Source: Streptococcus sp. LQJ-218
GTDB taxonomy: Bacteria > Bacillota > Bacilli > Lactobacillales > Streptococcaceae
DNA length: 64,000 nt
Assembly: GCF_003428885.1 (NCBI RefSeq)
Contig: NZ_QQRU01000004.1
Coordinates: forward strand, 1-64,000
Direction: 5' to 3'
Under the pieces are notes generated by a model. The model was not told the origin of the DNA. It did no database searches and was given only the letters and a program-made list of their open reading frames with translations. Of this stretch, positions 1 through 9,288 are shown one piece after another. The first letter of the stretch is position 1, and every line of letters starts with the position of its first letter. A program made the position numbers and the translations under genes.

Positions 1-2
1 TT

Positions 3-815
3 CCAGACGGAACTAAGTTCGAATACAAGACACCAGTTGATACAACAACACCAGGTGACAAAGACGCAACAGTTGTAGTAACTTACCCAGATGGATCTAA
101 AGATGAAGTTCCAGTTAAGGTAACTGTTACAGATCCACGTACTGATGCGGATAAGAACACACCAACACCTAAAGAACAATCTGTTAATGTTGGTGAAACT
201 CCAGATCCTAAGAAATCAATCGGAAACGTTGGAGACCTTCCAGACGGAACTAAGTTCGAATACAAAACACCAGTTGATACAACAACACCAGGTGACAAAG
301 ACGCAACAGTTGTAGTGACTTACCCAGATGGTTCTAAAGATGAAGTTCCAGTAACTGTTAAGGTAGTAACTCCAAACATGCCAGCGCCTTCAACTCCAAA
401 TATGCCAGCGCCTGCAACACCAAGTACAGATGCGGATAAGAACACACCAGTAGCTAAAGATCAAACAGTGAACAAAGGAGAAACTCCAAACGCTAAAGAT
501 TCAATCGGAAACGTAGGAGACCTACCAAATGGAACTAAGTTTGAATACAAGACACCAGTTGATACAACAACACCAGGTGTCAAAGACGCTACAGTTGTGG
601 TAACTTACCCAGATGGATCTATGGATGAGGTTCCAGTTAAAGTAACTGTTGCGGACAATTCAGCACAAGCATCTGATAGCACTTCAGCTAAGAAAGAAGA
701 AGCGAAGGAATTGCCTAATACAGGTACAGAAGCCCATGCAGGCCTAGCAACTCTTGGACTTCTTGGAGCTCTTAGTGGATTTGGACTTCTTTCTCGCAAG
801 AAAAAAGAAGACTAA
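3..815 (+). CDS. LPXTG cell-wall surface protein, C-terminal part (Rib-type repeats)
   Basis: This is the 3' end of a longer gene that begins before the window. The visible residues form two and a half repeats of about 79 residues ending in YPDGS..VPVKVTV, the pattern of Rib/alpha-like repeats in streptococcal adhesins. The repeats start near bases 3, 240 and 525. A proline-rich spacer with two NMPAP units separates the second and third repeats. The tail has the sortase A motif LPNTG, a hydrophobic stretch and RKKKED, so the protein should be covalently anchored to peptidoglycan. The first two repeats are almost identical at DNA level, so copy number may vary between strains. The ligand cannot be told from this fragment. 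Confidence 0.93.
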   Translation, partial: PDGTKFEYKTPVDTTTPGDKDATVVVTYPDGSKDEVPVKVTVTDPRTDADKNTPTPKEQSVNVGETPDPKKSIGNVGDLPDGTKFEYKTPVDTTTPGDKDATVVVTYPDGSKDEVPVTVKVVTPNMPAPSTPNMPAPATPSTDADKNTPVAKDQTVNKGETPNAKDSIGNVGDLPNGTKFEYKTPVDTTTPGVKDATVVVTYPDGSMDEVPVKVTVADNSAQASDSTSAKKEEAKELPNTGTEAHAGLATLGLLGALSGFGLLSRKKKED

Positions 816-862
816 AAACTAAAAGTCTTGGCTATCTATCAATTGTAAATGATTGAAAAAAG

Positions 863-1249
863 CTAAGCTAAAGAAAGGACGAAATTCGTCCTTTCTTTTT
901 TGATGTTCAGAGCTATAAAAATCCTCTTTTTGAAGTTTTCAAAGTTCCGAAATCCAAAGGCGTTTCGTTTGATAAGTTTGATGAGATTATTGGTGGCTTC
1001 CAATTTTGCGTTGGAATAAGGTAATTGAAGAGCGTTGATGATTTTCTCTTTGTTCTTTAGAAAGGTTTTAAAGACAGTCTGAAAAATAGGATGAACATGC
1101 TTCAGATTGTCCTCAATAAGTCCGAAAAAATTTTCAGGGTCTTTGTTCTGAAAGTGAAAAAGTAAGAGTTGATAGAGTTCATAGTGGTGTTTTAAGTCTT
1201 CTGAATAGATCAAAAGCTTGTATAGAATCTCTTTATTGGTTAATTTCAA
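863..1249 (-). pseudogene. ISL3-family transposase C-terminal remnant (IS1167-like)
   Basis: The 128 residues match the C-terminal part of ISL3-family transposases such as pneumococcal IS1167: the block LEATNNLIKLIKRNAFGFRN followed by a basic F-rich tail is typical. A full transposase has more than 400 residues, so the N-terminal two thirds and its catalytic aspartates are missing. The reading frame ends in the terminator of the convergent surface-protein gene. It is inactive debris between the surface protein and prfB. Confidence 0.8.
870..901 (+). terminator. Intrinsic terminator of the surface protein gene
   Basis: A 12-bp perfect stem (870-881 with 887-898) and a T run follow the LPXTG gene by about 55 bases. 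Confidence 0.85.
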
Positions 1250-1291
1250 AGGAGAGTAGAGAAAATGATGGAAAGAAATAAGAGATTATGG

Positions 1292-1316
1292 TATAATGAA
1301 ATGATATCAAAAAGGA
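1292..1316 (+). promoter_or_regulatory. -10 box and RBS of prfB
   Basis: TATAAT lies at 1292-1297 and an AAAGGAG ribosome binding site about seven bases before the ATG at 1323. Confidence 0.6.
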
Positions 1317-1322
1317 GTACTT

Positions 1323-2418
1323 ATGGATATTTCAGAAATTCGTCAGAAAATTGACTCAAATCGTGAAAAATTAGCTTCTTTTAGGGGGTCTCTTTGACCT
1401 CGAAGGTTTAGAAGAAGAGATTGCTATCTTGGAAAACAAGATGACAGAACCTGATTTTTGGAACGATAATATCGCGGCCCAAAAAACGTCGCAAGAATTA
1501 AATGAATTAAAAAGCACCTACAACACCTTCCACAAAATGGAAGAGTTGGAGGATGAAGTTGAAATTTTATTAGACTTTTTAGCTGAAGATGAGTCGGTGC
1601 ATGAAGAATTGGTAACGCAGTTAGCCGAACTTGATAAGATGATGGCTAGTTACGAGATGACCCTTCTCTTATCAGAACCTTATGACCATAATAATGCCAT
1701 CTTGGAAATCCATCCAGGATCGGGTGGGACTGAGGCACAGGACTGGGGTGATATGTTGCTACGTATGTACACTCGCTATGGAAATGCCAAAGGCTTTAAA
1801 GTAGAAGTTTTGGATTACCAAGCAGGAGATGAAGCTGGCATCAAGTCAGTAACCCTATCATTTGAAGGGCCTAATGCCTATGGTCTTCTCAAGTCAGAAA
1901 TGGGTGTTCACCGCTTGGTGCGAATCTCACCATTTGACTCTGCTAAACGTCGCCATACCTCTTTCACATCCGTAGAAGTGATGCCTGAGTTGGACGATAC
2001 CATTGAAGTGGAAATCCGGGAAGATGACATCAAGATGGATACCTTCCGTTCAGGTGGTGCTGGTGGACAAAACGTCAACAAGGTTTCAACAGGTGTACGT
2101 TTAACCCACATTCCAACTGGAACTGTCGTCCAATCAACGGTTGATCGTACCCAGTACGGAAATAGAGATCGTGCCATGAAAATGTTGCAGGCAAAGCTCT
2201 ATCAAATGGAGCAAGAAAAGAAAGCAGCGGAAGTTGATTCCCTCAAAGGTGAGAAAAAGGAAATCACTTGGGGAAGTCAAATTCGTTCTTATGTTTTCAC
2301 GCCATATACCATGGTAAAAGACCATCGAACTAGCTTTGAAGTTGCGCAGGTAGATAAGGTTATGGATGGAGACCTAGATGGTTTTATCGATGCTTATCTC
2401 AAGTGGCGAATCAGCTAA
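1323..2418 (+). CDS. prfB: Peptide chain release factor 2 (programmed +1 frameshift)
   Basis: RF2 recognises UGA and UAA stop codons and triggers peptide release on the ribosome. The gene begins at ATG 1323 and reads 24 codons to an in-frame TGA at 1395-1397. That stop is preceded by an internal Shine-Dalgarno-like AGGGGG and the slippery CTT, the known autoregulatory +1 frameshift site of prfB. Skipping T1395 joins the frame that continues to 2418, giving about 365 residues. The peptidyl-hydrolysis motif GGAGGQNVN and the RF2-type block around FRSGGAGGQ are present. When RF2 is scarce the ribosome pauses at TGA and shifts. ftsE follows 17 bases downstream. Confidence 0.96.
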
Positions 2419-2435
2419 GATAGAAAGGAACTCAT

Positions 2436-3128
2436 ATGTCAATCATTGAAATGAGAGATGTCGTCAAAAAGTATGATAACGGAACGACAGCTTTGCGAGG
2501 TGTCTCAGTCACTGTTGAACCCGGAGAATTTGTCTATATTGTAGGTCCTTCAGGAGCCGGAAAATCAACTTTTATTCGTGCCCTATATCGCGAAGTAAAA
2601 ATCGAAAAAGGAAACTTAACTGTAGCAAATTTTAATCTAGTAAAAATCAAGAAGAAAGATATTCCACTTCTACGTCGTAGCGTTGGAGTGGTATTCCAAG
2701 ACTATAAACTGTTGCCAAAGAAAACTGTTTATGAAAATATTGCCTATGCAATGGAAGTTATTGGTGAAAGTCGCCGTAATATCAAAAAACGTGTTATGGA
2801 AGTTTTAGACTTGGTTGGATTGAAGCACAAGGTTCGTTCTTTCCCAAATGAACTTTCAGGTGGAGAACAACAACGGATTGCGATTGCTCGTGCCATTGTA
2901 AACAATCCCAAAGTATTGATTGCGGATGAGCCAACAGGAAACTTGGACCCAGATAATTCATGGGAAATTATGAATTTGTTGGAACGCATCAATCTCCAAG
3001 GTACAACTGTCTTGATGGCTACCCATAATAGTCAGATTGTAAATACCTTGCGCCACCGTGTCATTGCCATTGAAAATGGCCGTGTCGTTCGTGACGAAGC
3101 TAAAGGAGAATATGGATACGATGATTAA
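2436..3128 (+). CDS. ftsE: Cell division ATP-binding protein FtsE
   Basis: This 230-residue ABC ATPase has Walker A GPSGAGKST (about residues 38-46), Q-loop VFQDYKLL, signature LSGGEQQRIAI and Walker B VLIADEPTGNLD. FtsE pairs with the membrane protein FtsX. In streptococci the complex activates peptidoglycan hydrolases such as PcsB during division. The ftsX start lies inside the end of this gene, so the two are translationally coupled. Confidence 0.96.
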   Translation: MSIIEMRDVVKKYDNGTTALRGVSVTVEPGEFVYIVGPSGAGKSTFIRALYREVKIEKGNLTVANFNLVKIKKKDIPLLRRSVGVVFQDYKLLPKKTVYENIAYAMEVIGESRRNIKKRVMEVLDLVGLKHKVRSFPNELSGGEQQRIAIARAIVNNPKVLIADEPTGNLDPDNSWEIMNLLERINLQGTTVLMATHNSQIVNTLRHRVIAIENGRVVRDEAKGEYGYDD

Positions 3129-4047
3129 TAGATTTTTTCGTCATTTATTTGAATCATTAAAAAGTTTAAAACGAAATGGCTGGATGACAGTAGCTGCTGT
3201 CAGTTCGGTTATGATTACTTTGACCTTGGTTGCAATATTTGCATCTGTCATCTTTAATACGGCTAAATTAGCTTCAGATATTGAAAATAATGTCAGAGTA
3301 GTGGTATATATTCGTAAAGACGTAGCTGATAATAGTGAGACGATTGAAAAAGAAGGCCAAACAGTTACAAATAACGACTACCATAAGGTATATGATGCTT
3401 TGAAAGGTATGCCAACCGTTAAGAATGTTACTTTTTCAAGTAAAGAAGAACAATATGAAAAGTTGACAGAAACAATGGGAGAAAACTGGAAAATCTTTGA
3501 AGGTGATGCCAATCCTCTCTATGATGCTTATATAGTAGATACAAATACACCAAGTGATGTCAAGACAGTAGCAGAAGAGGCTAAGAAAATTGAAGGGGTA
3601 TCAGAAGTTCAAGATGGTGGTGCCAATACAGAACGCTTGTTTAAGTTAGCTGCCTTTATTCGTGTCTGGGGTCTATTTATAGCGGGATTATTGATTTTTA
3701 TTGCAGTCTTCTTGATTTCTAATACTATTCGTATCACCATTATTTCACGTAGCCGTGAAATTCAAATCATGCGTTTAGTAGGTGCTAAGAATGGCTATAT
3801 TCGCGGACCTTTCTTACTTGAAGGTGCCTTCATTGGTTTATTTGGAGCAACACTTCCATCAGTTCTGGTGTTCATTGTATATCAAATGGTTTACCAATCG
3901 GTTAATCAGTCATTAGTTGGTCAGAACCTTTCAATGATATCACCAGAGGTATTCAGTCCACTGATGATTGCCTTATTATTTGTGCTTGGAATTTTTATCG
4001 GTTCAATTGGATCAGGAATTTCTATGCGCCGATTCTTGAAAATCTAA
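3112..4047 (+). CDS. ftsX: Cell division protein FtsX
   Basis: The protein has about 311 residues with one N-terminal membrane segment (near 25-45), an extracellular domain, and three C-terminal segments, the FtsX topology. I chose ATG 3112 (MDTMINRFFRHLFESLK) because AAAGGAGAA sits directly upstream. The start overlaps the last codons of ftsE. FtsX transmits ATP hydrolysis by FtsE across the membrane to extracellular wall hydrolases. The motif SREIQIMRLVGAKNGYIRGPF near the second membrane segment is typical of the family. Confidence 0.95.
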   Translation: MDTMINRFFRHLFESLKSLKRNGWMTVAAVSSVMITLTLVAIFASVIFNTAKLASDIENNVRVVVYIRKDVADNSETIEKEGQTVTNNDYHKVYDALKGMPTVKNVTFSSKEEQYEKLTETMGENWKIFEGDANPLYDAYIVDTNTPSDVKTVAEEAKKIEGVSEVQDGGANTERLFKLAAFIRVWGLFIAGLLIFIAVFLISNTIRITIISRSREIQIMRLVGAKNGYIRGPFLLEGAFIGLFGATLPSVLVFIVYQMVYQSVNQSLVGQNLSMISPEVFSPLMIALLFVLGIFIGSIGSGISMRRFLKI

Positions 4048-4069
4048 AATAAAATAGAAGTACATTTGA

Positions 4070-4093
4070 GGAGATTTTAATATCTCCTTTTTT
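4070..4093 (+). terminator. Intrinsic terminator after ftsX
   Basis: A GGAGAT/ATCTCC stem with a six-base loop is followed by six T residues. Confidence 0.7.
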
Positions 4094-4138
4094 ACTACAA
4101 AAATTTTAGAAAAAAGTCTACTTTTTTTTATAAAAGCC

Positions 4139-4206
4139 TTTACAAAAAAAATTAAAGTGGTATAATTGAAATATAGAAAGTGCAAACGTTTTCGTAAAAC
4201 GTTTGC
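4139..4206 (+). promoter_or_regulatory. ptsG promoter with large palindromic operator (cre-like)
   Basis: A -35 box TTTACA (4139-4144), 16-base spacer and -10 box TATAAT (4161-4166) are followed at 4182-4206 by a perfect palindrome: GCAAACGTTTT, CGT, AAAACGTTTGC. It covers the expected start of transcription and contains the AAACGTTT core of CcpA or LacI-type operators. Repression of glucose uptake from here by CcpA or a related regulator is an inference. Confidence 0.75.
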
Positions 4207-4231
4207 CTAAATAAAAATAAAGGAGATTTGA

Positions 4232-6412
4232 ATGATGAAAGATACATTCAAAAATGTCTTGTCTTTCGAATTTTGGCAGAAATTCGGTAAGGCTCTAATG
4301 GTGGTTATCGCTGTTATGCCAGCGGCTGGATTGATGATTTCAATCGGTAAGTCGCTTGCATTGATTGACCCAAATCTTGCCCCTCTAGTCATTACAGGAG
4401 GAATTCTTGAGCAAATTGGTTGGGGAGTTATCGGTAACCTTCACATTTTGTTTGCCCTAGCAATTGGAGGAAGCTGGGCTAAAGAACGCGCTGGTGGTGC
4501 TTTCGCCGCTGGTCTTGCCTTCATCTTAATTAACCGTATCACTGGTACAATCTTTAGTGTAAGCAGTGATATGTTGAAAGATCCTAACGCAATGGTATCA
4601 ACACTTTTTGGTAACTCTATCAAGGTTTCTGATTACTTCATTAGCGTACTTGAGGCACCAGCCCTTAACATGGGGGTATTTGTAGGGATTATCTCAGGTT
4701 TTGTAGGGGCAACTGCCTACAACAAATACTACAACTTCCGTAAACTTCCTGATGCACTTTCATTCTTTAACGGAAAACGTTTTGTACCGTTTGTCGTTAT
4801 TCTTCGTTCAGCAATCGCTGCAATCGTACTTGCTGCTTTCTGGCCAGTTGTTCAAACAGGTATCAATAATTTCGGTATCTGGATTGCGAATTCACAAGAA
4901 ACAGCACCTGTTCTTGCACCATTCTTGTATGGTACTTTGGAACGTTTGCTCTTGCCATTTGGACTTCACCACATGTTGACTATCCCAATGAACTATACAG
5001 CTCTTGGTGGTACTTATGATGTGTTAACTGGTGCAGCAAAAGGAACTCAGGTATTTGGTCAAGATCCACTTTGGCTTGCATGGGTAACAGACCTTGTTAA
5101 CCTTAAAGGTACAGATGCAAGTCACTACCAAACGTTGTTAGATACTGTTCACCCAGCTCGTTTCAAAGTTGGACAAATGATTGGTTCATTCGGTATCTTG
5201 ATGGGTGTGATTGTGGCAATCTACCGTAATGTTGATGCTGACAAGAAACACAAATACAAAGGTATGATGATTGCAACAGCTCTTGCAACATTCTTGACAG
5301 GGGTAACTGAACCAATCGAATACATGTTCATGTTCGTCGCAACACCTCTTTATCTTGTTTACTCACTTGTTCAAGGTGCTGCCTTCGCAATGGCTGATAT
5401 TGTGAACCTTCGTGTGCACTCATTCGGTTCAATCGAATTCTTGACTCGTACTCCACTAGCTTTCAATGCTGGTCTTGGTATGGATATCATTAACTTCGTT
5501 TGGGTAACTGTTCTCTTTGCTGTGATCATGTACTTTATCGCAAACTTCATGATTCAAAAATTCAACTATGCAACTCCAGGACGTAACGGAAACTACGAAA
5601 CTGCTGAAGGTTCAGAAGAAGCTAGCAGCGAAGTGAAAGTTGCAGCAGGTTCTCAAGCTGTAAACATTATCAACCTTCTTGGTGGACGTGCAAACATCGT
5701 TGATGTTGATGCATGTATGACTCGTCTTCGTGTAACTGTAAAAGATGCTGATAGAGTTGGTGATGCAGAACAATGGAAAGCTGAAGGAGCTATGGGTCTT
5801 GTCATGAAAGGACAAGGCGTTCAAGCTATCTACGGTCCAAAAGCAGACGTATTGAAATCTGATATCCAAGATATCCTTGATTCAGGTGAAATCATTCCTG
5901 AAACTCTTCCAAGTCAAATGACTGAAACGCAACAAAACACTGTTCACTATAAAGGTCTTACTGAGGAAGTATACTCAGTAGCTGACGGTCAAGTTGTTGC
6001 TTTGGAACAAGTAAAAGATCCAGTATTTGCTCAAAAAATGATGGGTGATGGATTTGCTGTTGAACCTGCAAATGGAACCATTGTATCTCCAGTTTCAGGT
6101 ACTGTATCAAGCATCTTCCCTACAAAACATGCTCTTGGTCTTGTGACTGAAGCAGGTCTTGAAGTACTTGTTCACATTGGCTTAGACACAGTTAGTCTTG
6201 AAGGAAAACCATTTACAGTTCATGTAACTGAAGGACAAAAAGTTGCCGCAGGTGACTTACTTGTCACAGCTGACTTGGATGCTATTCGTGCAGCAGGACG
6301 TGAAACTTCAACAGTAGTTGTCTTCACAAATGCTGAAGCTATTAAGTCAGTTAAATTAGAACAAACAGGTTCTCTTGCAGCTAAAACAGCAGTTGCTAAA
6401 GTAGAATTGTAA
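4232..6412 (+). CDS. ptsG: PTS glucose/glucosamine transporter, fused IICBA
   Basis: The 726-residue protein imports and phosphorylates a hexose at the membrane using phosphate from PEP via HPr. The order is an N-terminal IIC domain with many membrane segments (about 1-440), a IIB domain with the phospho-cysteine in VDACMTRLRV, and a C-terminal IIA domain with the phospho-histidine in VLVHIGLDT. AGGAG at 4221-4225 supports the ATG at 4232; a second ATG follows at once. It is a single-gene unit with its own operator upstream and terminator downstream. Glucose is the likely main substrate from family resemblance; maltose or glucosamine are possible. Confidence 0.92.
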   Translation: MMKDTFKNVLSFEFWQKFGKALMVVIAVMPAAGLMISIGKSLALIDPNLAPLVITGGILEQIGWGVIGNLHILFALAIGGSWAKERAGGAFAAGLAFILINRITGTIFSVSSDMLKDPNAMVSTLFGNSIKVSDYFISVLEAPALNMGVFVGIISGFVGATAYNKYYNFRKLPDALSFFNGKRFVPFVVILRSAIAAIVLAAFWPVVQTGINNFGIWIANSQETAPVLAPFLYGTLERLLLPFGLHHMLTIPMNYTALGGTYDVLTGAAKGTQVFGQDPLWLAWVTDLVNLKGTDASHYQTLLDTVHPARFKVGQMIGSFGILMGVIVAIYRNVDADKKHKYKGMMIATALATFLTGVTEPIEYMFMFVATPLYLVYSLVQGAAFAMADIVNLRVHSFGSIEFLTRTPLAFNAGLGMDIINFVWVTVLFAVIMYFIANFMIQKFNYATPGRNGNYETAEGSEEASSEVKVAAGSQAVNIINLLGGRANIVDVDACMTRLRVTVKDADRVGDAEQWKAEGAMGLVMKGQGVQAIYGPKADVLKSDIQDILDSGEIIPETLPSQMTETQQNTVHYKGLTEEVYSVADGQVVALEQVKDPVFAQKMMGDGFAVEPANGTIVSPVSGTVSSIFPTKHALGLVTEAGLEVLVHIGLDTVSLEGKPFTVHVTEGQKVAAGDLLVTADLDAIRAAGRETSTVVVFTNAEAIKSVKLEQTGSLAAKTAVAKVEL

Positions 6413-6419
6413 TATACTT

Positions 6420-6452
6420 GAGGTTGGAAGCTGTTTTCCAACCTCTTGTTTT
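6420..6452 (+). terminator. Intrinsic terminator after ptsG
   Basis: A perfect 10-bp stem GAGGTTGGAA/TTCCAACCTC precedes a T-rich stretch just before the next gene. Confidence 0.8.
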
Positions 6453-6463
6453 AGGAGAAAAGC

Positions 6464-7279
6464 ATGAAATTTTTAACACTCAATACTCATAGCTGGATGG
6501 AAAAAGAAGCTGAAAAAAAATTCCAACTCTTGCTTGAAGATATTCTTGATAAAGACTATGATTTGATTTGTTTCCAAGAAATTAATCAGGAGATCACCTC
6601 ACTAGAGGTGGAGGTTAATGATCTCTATCAAGCTTTGCCAGCAGCTGAGCCTATTCATCAAGATCACTATGTTAGACTCTTGGTTGAAAAGTTGTCAGAG
6701 CAAGGAAAAAAATACTATTGGACTTGGGCCTATAATCATATCGGTTATGACCGCTACCATGAAGGTGTGGCTATCTTGTCTAAAACACCTATTGAAGCAA
6801 GAGAGATTTTGGTTTCGGATGTGAATGATCCAACAGACTATCATACTCGCCGCGTTGCCTTGGCTGAAACTATAGTTGACGGTAAGGAACTTGCGGTTGC
6901 CAGTGTCCACCTTTCTTGGTGGGATAAAGGTTTCCAAGAAGAATGGGCTCGATTTGAGGCTGTTTTGAAAGAATTGAACAAACCACTTTTGCTTGCTGGA
7001 GATTTCAACAACCCAGCTGGTCAAGAAGGATATCAAGCTATTTTAGCTAGCCCATTAGGCTTACAAGACGCATTTGAAGTTGCACAAGAGAAAAGTGGTA
7101 GTTATACTGTCCCACCAGAAATTGATGGCTGGAAAGGGAACACTGAACCTCTTCGAATCGACTATGTTTTTACTACAAAAGAATTAGCCGTGGAAAATTT
7201 ACATGTCGTATTTGATGGTAACAAGAGTCCGCAAGTTAGTGATCACTATGGCTTGAGTGCTATTTTAAACTGGAAATAA
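6464..7279 (+). CDS. Endonuclease/exonuclease/phosphatase-fold hydrolase
   Basis: The 271-residue protein has the ordered metal and catalytic motifs of the EEP superfamily: LNTHSW at the N-terminus, CFQEIN near residue 38, LLAGDFNNPAG near 185, and VSDHYGLSA at the end. Members are phosphodiesterases acting on nucleic acids, sphingomyelin or phosphoinositides. There is no signal peptide, so a cytosolic role is likely. The gene starts 51 bases after ptsG beyond a terminator. The substrate is not recognisable from sequence. Confidence 0.85.
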   Translation: MKFLTLNTHSWMEKEAEKKFQLLLEDILDKDYDLICFQEINQEITSLEVEVNDLYQALPAAEPIHQDHYVRLLVEKLSEQGKKYYWTWAYNHIGYDRYHEGVAILSKTPIEAREILVSDVNDPTDYHTRRVALAETIVDGKELAVASVHLSWWDKGFQEEWARFEAVLKELNKPLLLAGDFNNPAGQEGYQAILASPLGLQDAFEVAQEKSGSYTVPPEIDGWKGNTEPLRIDYVFTTKELAVENLHVVFDGNKSPQVSDHYGLSAILNWK

Positions 7280-7285
7280 GGACTG

Positions 7286-7491
7286 ATACTCTTCGAAAAT
7301 CTCTTCAAACCACGTCAACGTCGCCTTGCCGTAGATATCATAGGTATAGGTAACTGACTTCGACAGTCTTATCCACAACCTCAAAACCGTGTTTTGAGCT
7401 GACTTCGTCAGTTCTATCTGCAACCTCAAAGCAGTGCTTTGAGCAACCTGCGGCTAGTTTCTTAGTTTGCTCTTTGATTTTTATTGAGTAT
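7286..7491 (+). repeat. BOX element (boxA-boxB2-boxC)
   Basis: The stretch begins ATACTCTTCGAAAATCTCTT and ends with TTGCTCTTTGATTTTTATTG and AGTAT, the outer ends of pneumococcal BOX elements. Two roughly 45-bp boxB units with the GACTTCG(T/A)CAGT palindrome lie between. BOX elements are non-coding, transcribed as stable hairpins, and can modulate neighbouring gene expression. Confidence 0.9.
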
Positions 7492-7626
7492 GAAAAGAGG
7501 TTGGGATTATAAAATTCCATCCTTTTTCTGACTAGAGAAGCTACTGAAAGTAAGCTCTATGAGTGAGACTACTGAAATAGAATAAAATGTGGTATAATTG
7601 ATACGATAGATAGAATCGAGGATATT

Positions 7627-8970
7627 ATGTCATTTACGAAATTTCAATTTAAAAACTATATTAGAGAAGCCTTAAAGGAGTTGAAATTTACAACTCCTAC
7701 AGAGGTTCAAGATAAGCTGATTCCGATTGTTTTGGCAGGTCGTGACCTTGTCGGTGAATCAAAAACAGGTTCAGGTAAGACTCATACTTTCTTGTTGCCG
7801 ATTTTCCAGCAATTAGATGAAGCCAGTGATAGTGTACAGGCAGTGATTACTGCACCGAGCCGTGAGTTAGCTACTCAGATTTATCAAGCAGCTCGTCAGA
7901 TTGCAACCCACTCGGAAGCAGAAGTGCGTGTAGTTAATTATGTAGGAGGGACAGATAAGGCTCGCCAGATTGAAAAATTGGCAAGCAACCAACCTCATAT
8001 TGTTATCGGAACGCCTGGCCGTATTTATGACTTGGTTAAGTCTGGTGACCTAGCTATTCATAAGGCCAAGACCTTTGTGGTCGATGAGGCAGATATGACC
8101 TTGGATATGGGATTCTTGGAAACTGTTGATAAGATTGCTGGCAGCCTTCCAAAAGACTTACAATTCATGGTCTTCTCAGCGACTATCCCACAAAAGTTGC
8201 AACCATTCTTGAAAAAATACTTATCAAATCCTGTTATGGAGAAAATCAAGACCAAAACGGTCATTTCTGACACTATTGATAATTGGTTGATTTCTACTAA
8301 GGGACGTGACAAGAATGCTCAAATTTACCAGTTGACTCAGTTGATGCAACCGTATTTGGCAATGATTTTTGTGAATACTAAAACGCGTGCTGATGAATTA
8401 CATGCTTATCTGACTGCTCAAGGTTTGAAGGTGGCAAAGATTCATGGAGATATTGCCCCTCGTGAGCGCAAACGTATCATGAACCAGGTGAAAAATCTGG
8501 ATTTTGAGTACATTGTCGCAACAGATTTGGCCGCGCGTGGAATTGATATTGAAGGTGTCAGCCATGTTATCAATGATGCAATTCCGCAAGACTTATCTTT
8601 CTTTGTTCACCGTGTTGGCCGTACTGGACGAAATGGCCTTCCAGGTACAGCCATTACCCTTTACCAGCCAAGTGATGACTCAGATATCCGTGAGTTGGAG
8701 AAATTGGGAATCAAGTTTACTCCTAAGATGGTCAAAGACGGGGAATTTCAAGATACTTATGACCGTGATCGTCGTGCCAACCGTGAGAAAAAACAAGATA
8801 AACTTGATATCGAAATGATTGGTTTGGTCAAAAAGAAAAAGAAAAAAGTCAAACCGGGTTATAAGAAGAAAATTAAATGGGCGGTTGATGAAAAACGCCG
8901 CAAGACTAAGCGCTCTGAAAATCGCGCTCGTGGTCGTGCAGAGCGTAAAGCAAAACGCCAAACATTTTAA
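7627..8970 (+). CDS. cshB: DEAD-box ATP-dependent RNA helicase (CshB-like)
   Basis: This 447-residue helicase unwinds RNA in ribosome assembly or mRNA decay. Motifs in order are the Q motif region KFTTPTEVQ, Walker A SKTGSGKT, PSRELATQ, TPGRIYDL, VDEADMTLDMGF, FSATIP, then ARGIDIEGV and HRVGRTGR. The C-terminal 60 residues are strongly basic (KKKKKVKPGYKKK and RRKTKRSENRARGR) and probably bind RNA. Length and basic tail fit the CshB branch of Gram-positive cold-shock helicases; the symbol is by resemblance. A TATAAT box lies at 7593-7598, directly after the BOX element region. Confidence 0.88.
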   Translation: MSFTKFQFKNYIREALKELKFTTPTEVQDKLIPIVLAGRDLVGESKTGSGKTHTFLLPIFQQLDEASDSVQAVITAPSRELATQIYQAARQIATHSEAEVRVVNYVGGTDKARQIEKLASNQPHIVIGTPGRIYDLVKSGDLAIHKAKTFVVDEADMTLDMGFLETVDKIAGSLPKDLQFMVFSATIPQKLQPFLKKYLSNPVMEKIKTKTVISDTIDNWLISTKGRDKNAQIYQLTQLMQPYLAMIFVNTKTRADELHAYLTAQGLKVAKIHGDIAPRERKRIMNQVKNLDFEYIVATDLAARGIDIEGVSHVINDAIPQDLSFFVHRVGRTGRNGLPGTAITLYQPSDDSDIRELEKLGIKFTPKMVKDGEFQDTYDRDRRANREKKQDKLDIEMIGLVKKKKKKVKPGYKKKIKWAVDEKRRKTKRSENRARGRAERKAKRQTF

Positions 8971-8978
8971 TAGTAATT

Positions 8979-9004
8979 GTTGGAGTGCTGAGCTCCAACT
9001 TTTT
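8979..9004 (+). terminator. Intrinsic terminator after the helicase gene
   Basis: A GTTGGAG/CTCCAAC stem is followed by TTTTT. Confidence 0.8.
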
Positions 9005-9045
9005 GCTTTATGAGAACGAAATATCTACATTGAAACATTACATTA

Positions 9046-9240
9046 ATACTCGATGAAAATCAAAGAGCAAACTAGGAAGCTAGCCCCAAGTTGCTCAAAA
9101 CACTGCCTTGAGGTTGTAGACAAGACTGACGAAGTCAGCTCAAAACACTGTTTTGAGGTTGCAGATAGAACTGACGAAGTCAGTAACATCTATAAGATAA
9201 GGCGAAGCTGACGTCGCTTGAAGAGATTTTCAAAGAGTAT
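9046..9240 (-). repeat. BOX element (boxA-boxB2-boxC), reverse orientation
   Basis: It reads boxC to boxA on the plus strand: it starts ATACTCGATGAAAATCAAAG and ends GAAGAGATTTTCAAAGAGTAT. Two boxB units with CTGACGAAGTCAG lie inside. It sits between the helicase terminator and the metK leader. Confidence 0.9.
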
Positions 9241-9288
9241 AAAGACTGCAAATTGCGCTTAAAAATGATATAATGGTAAAGTTATATA

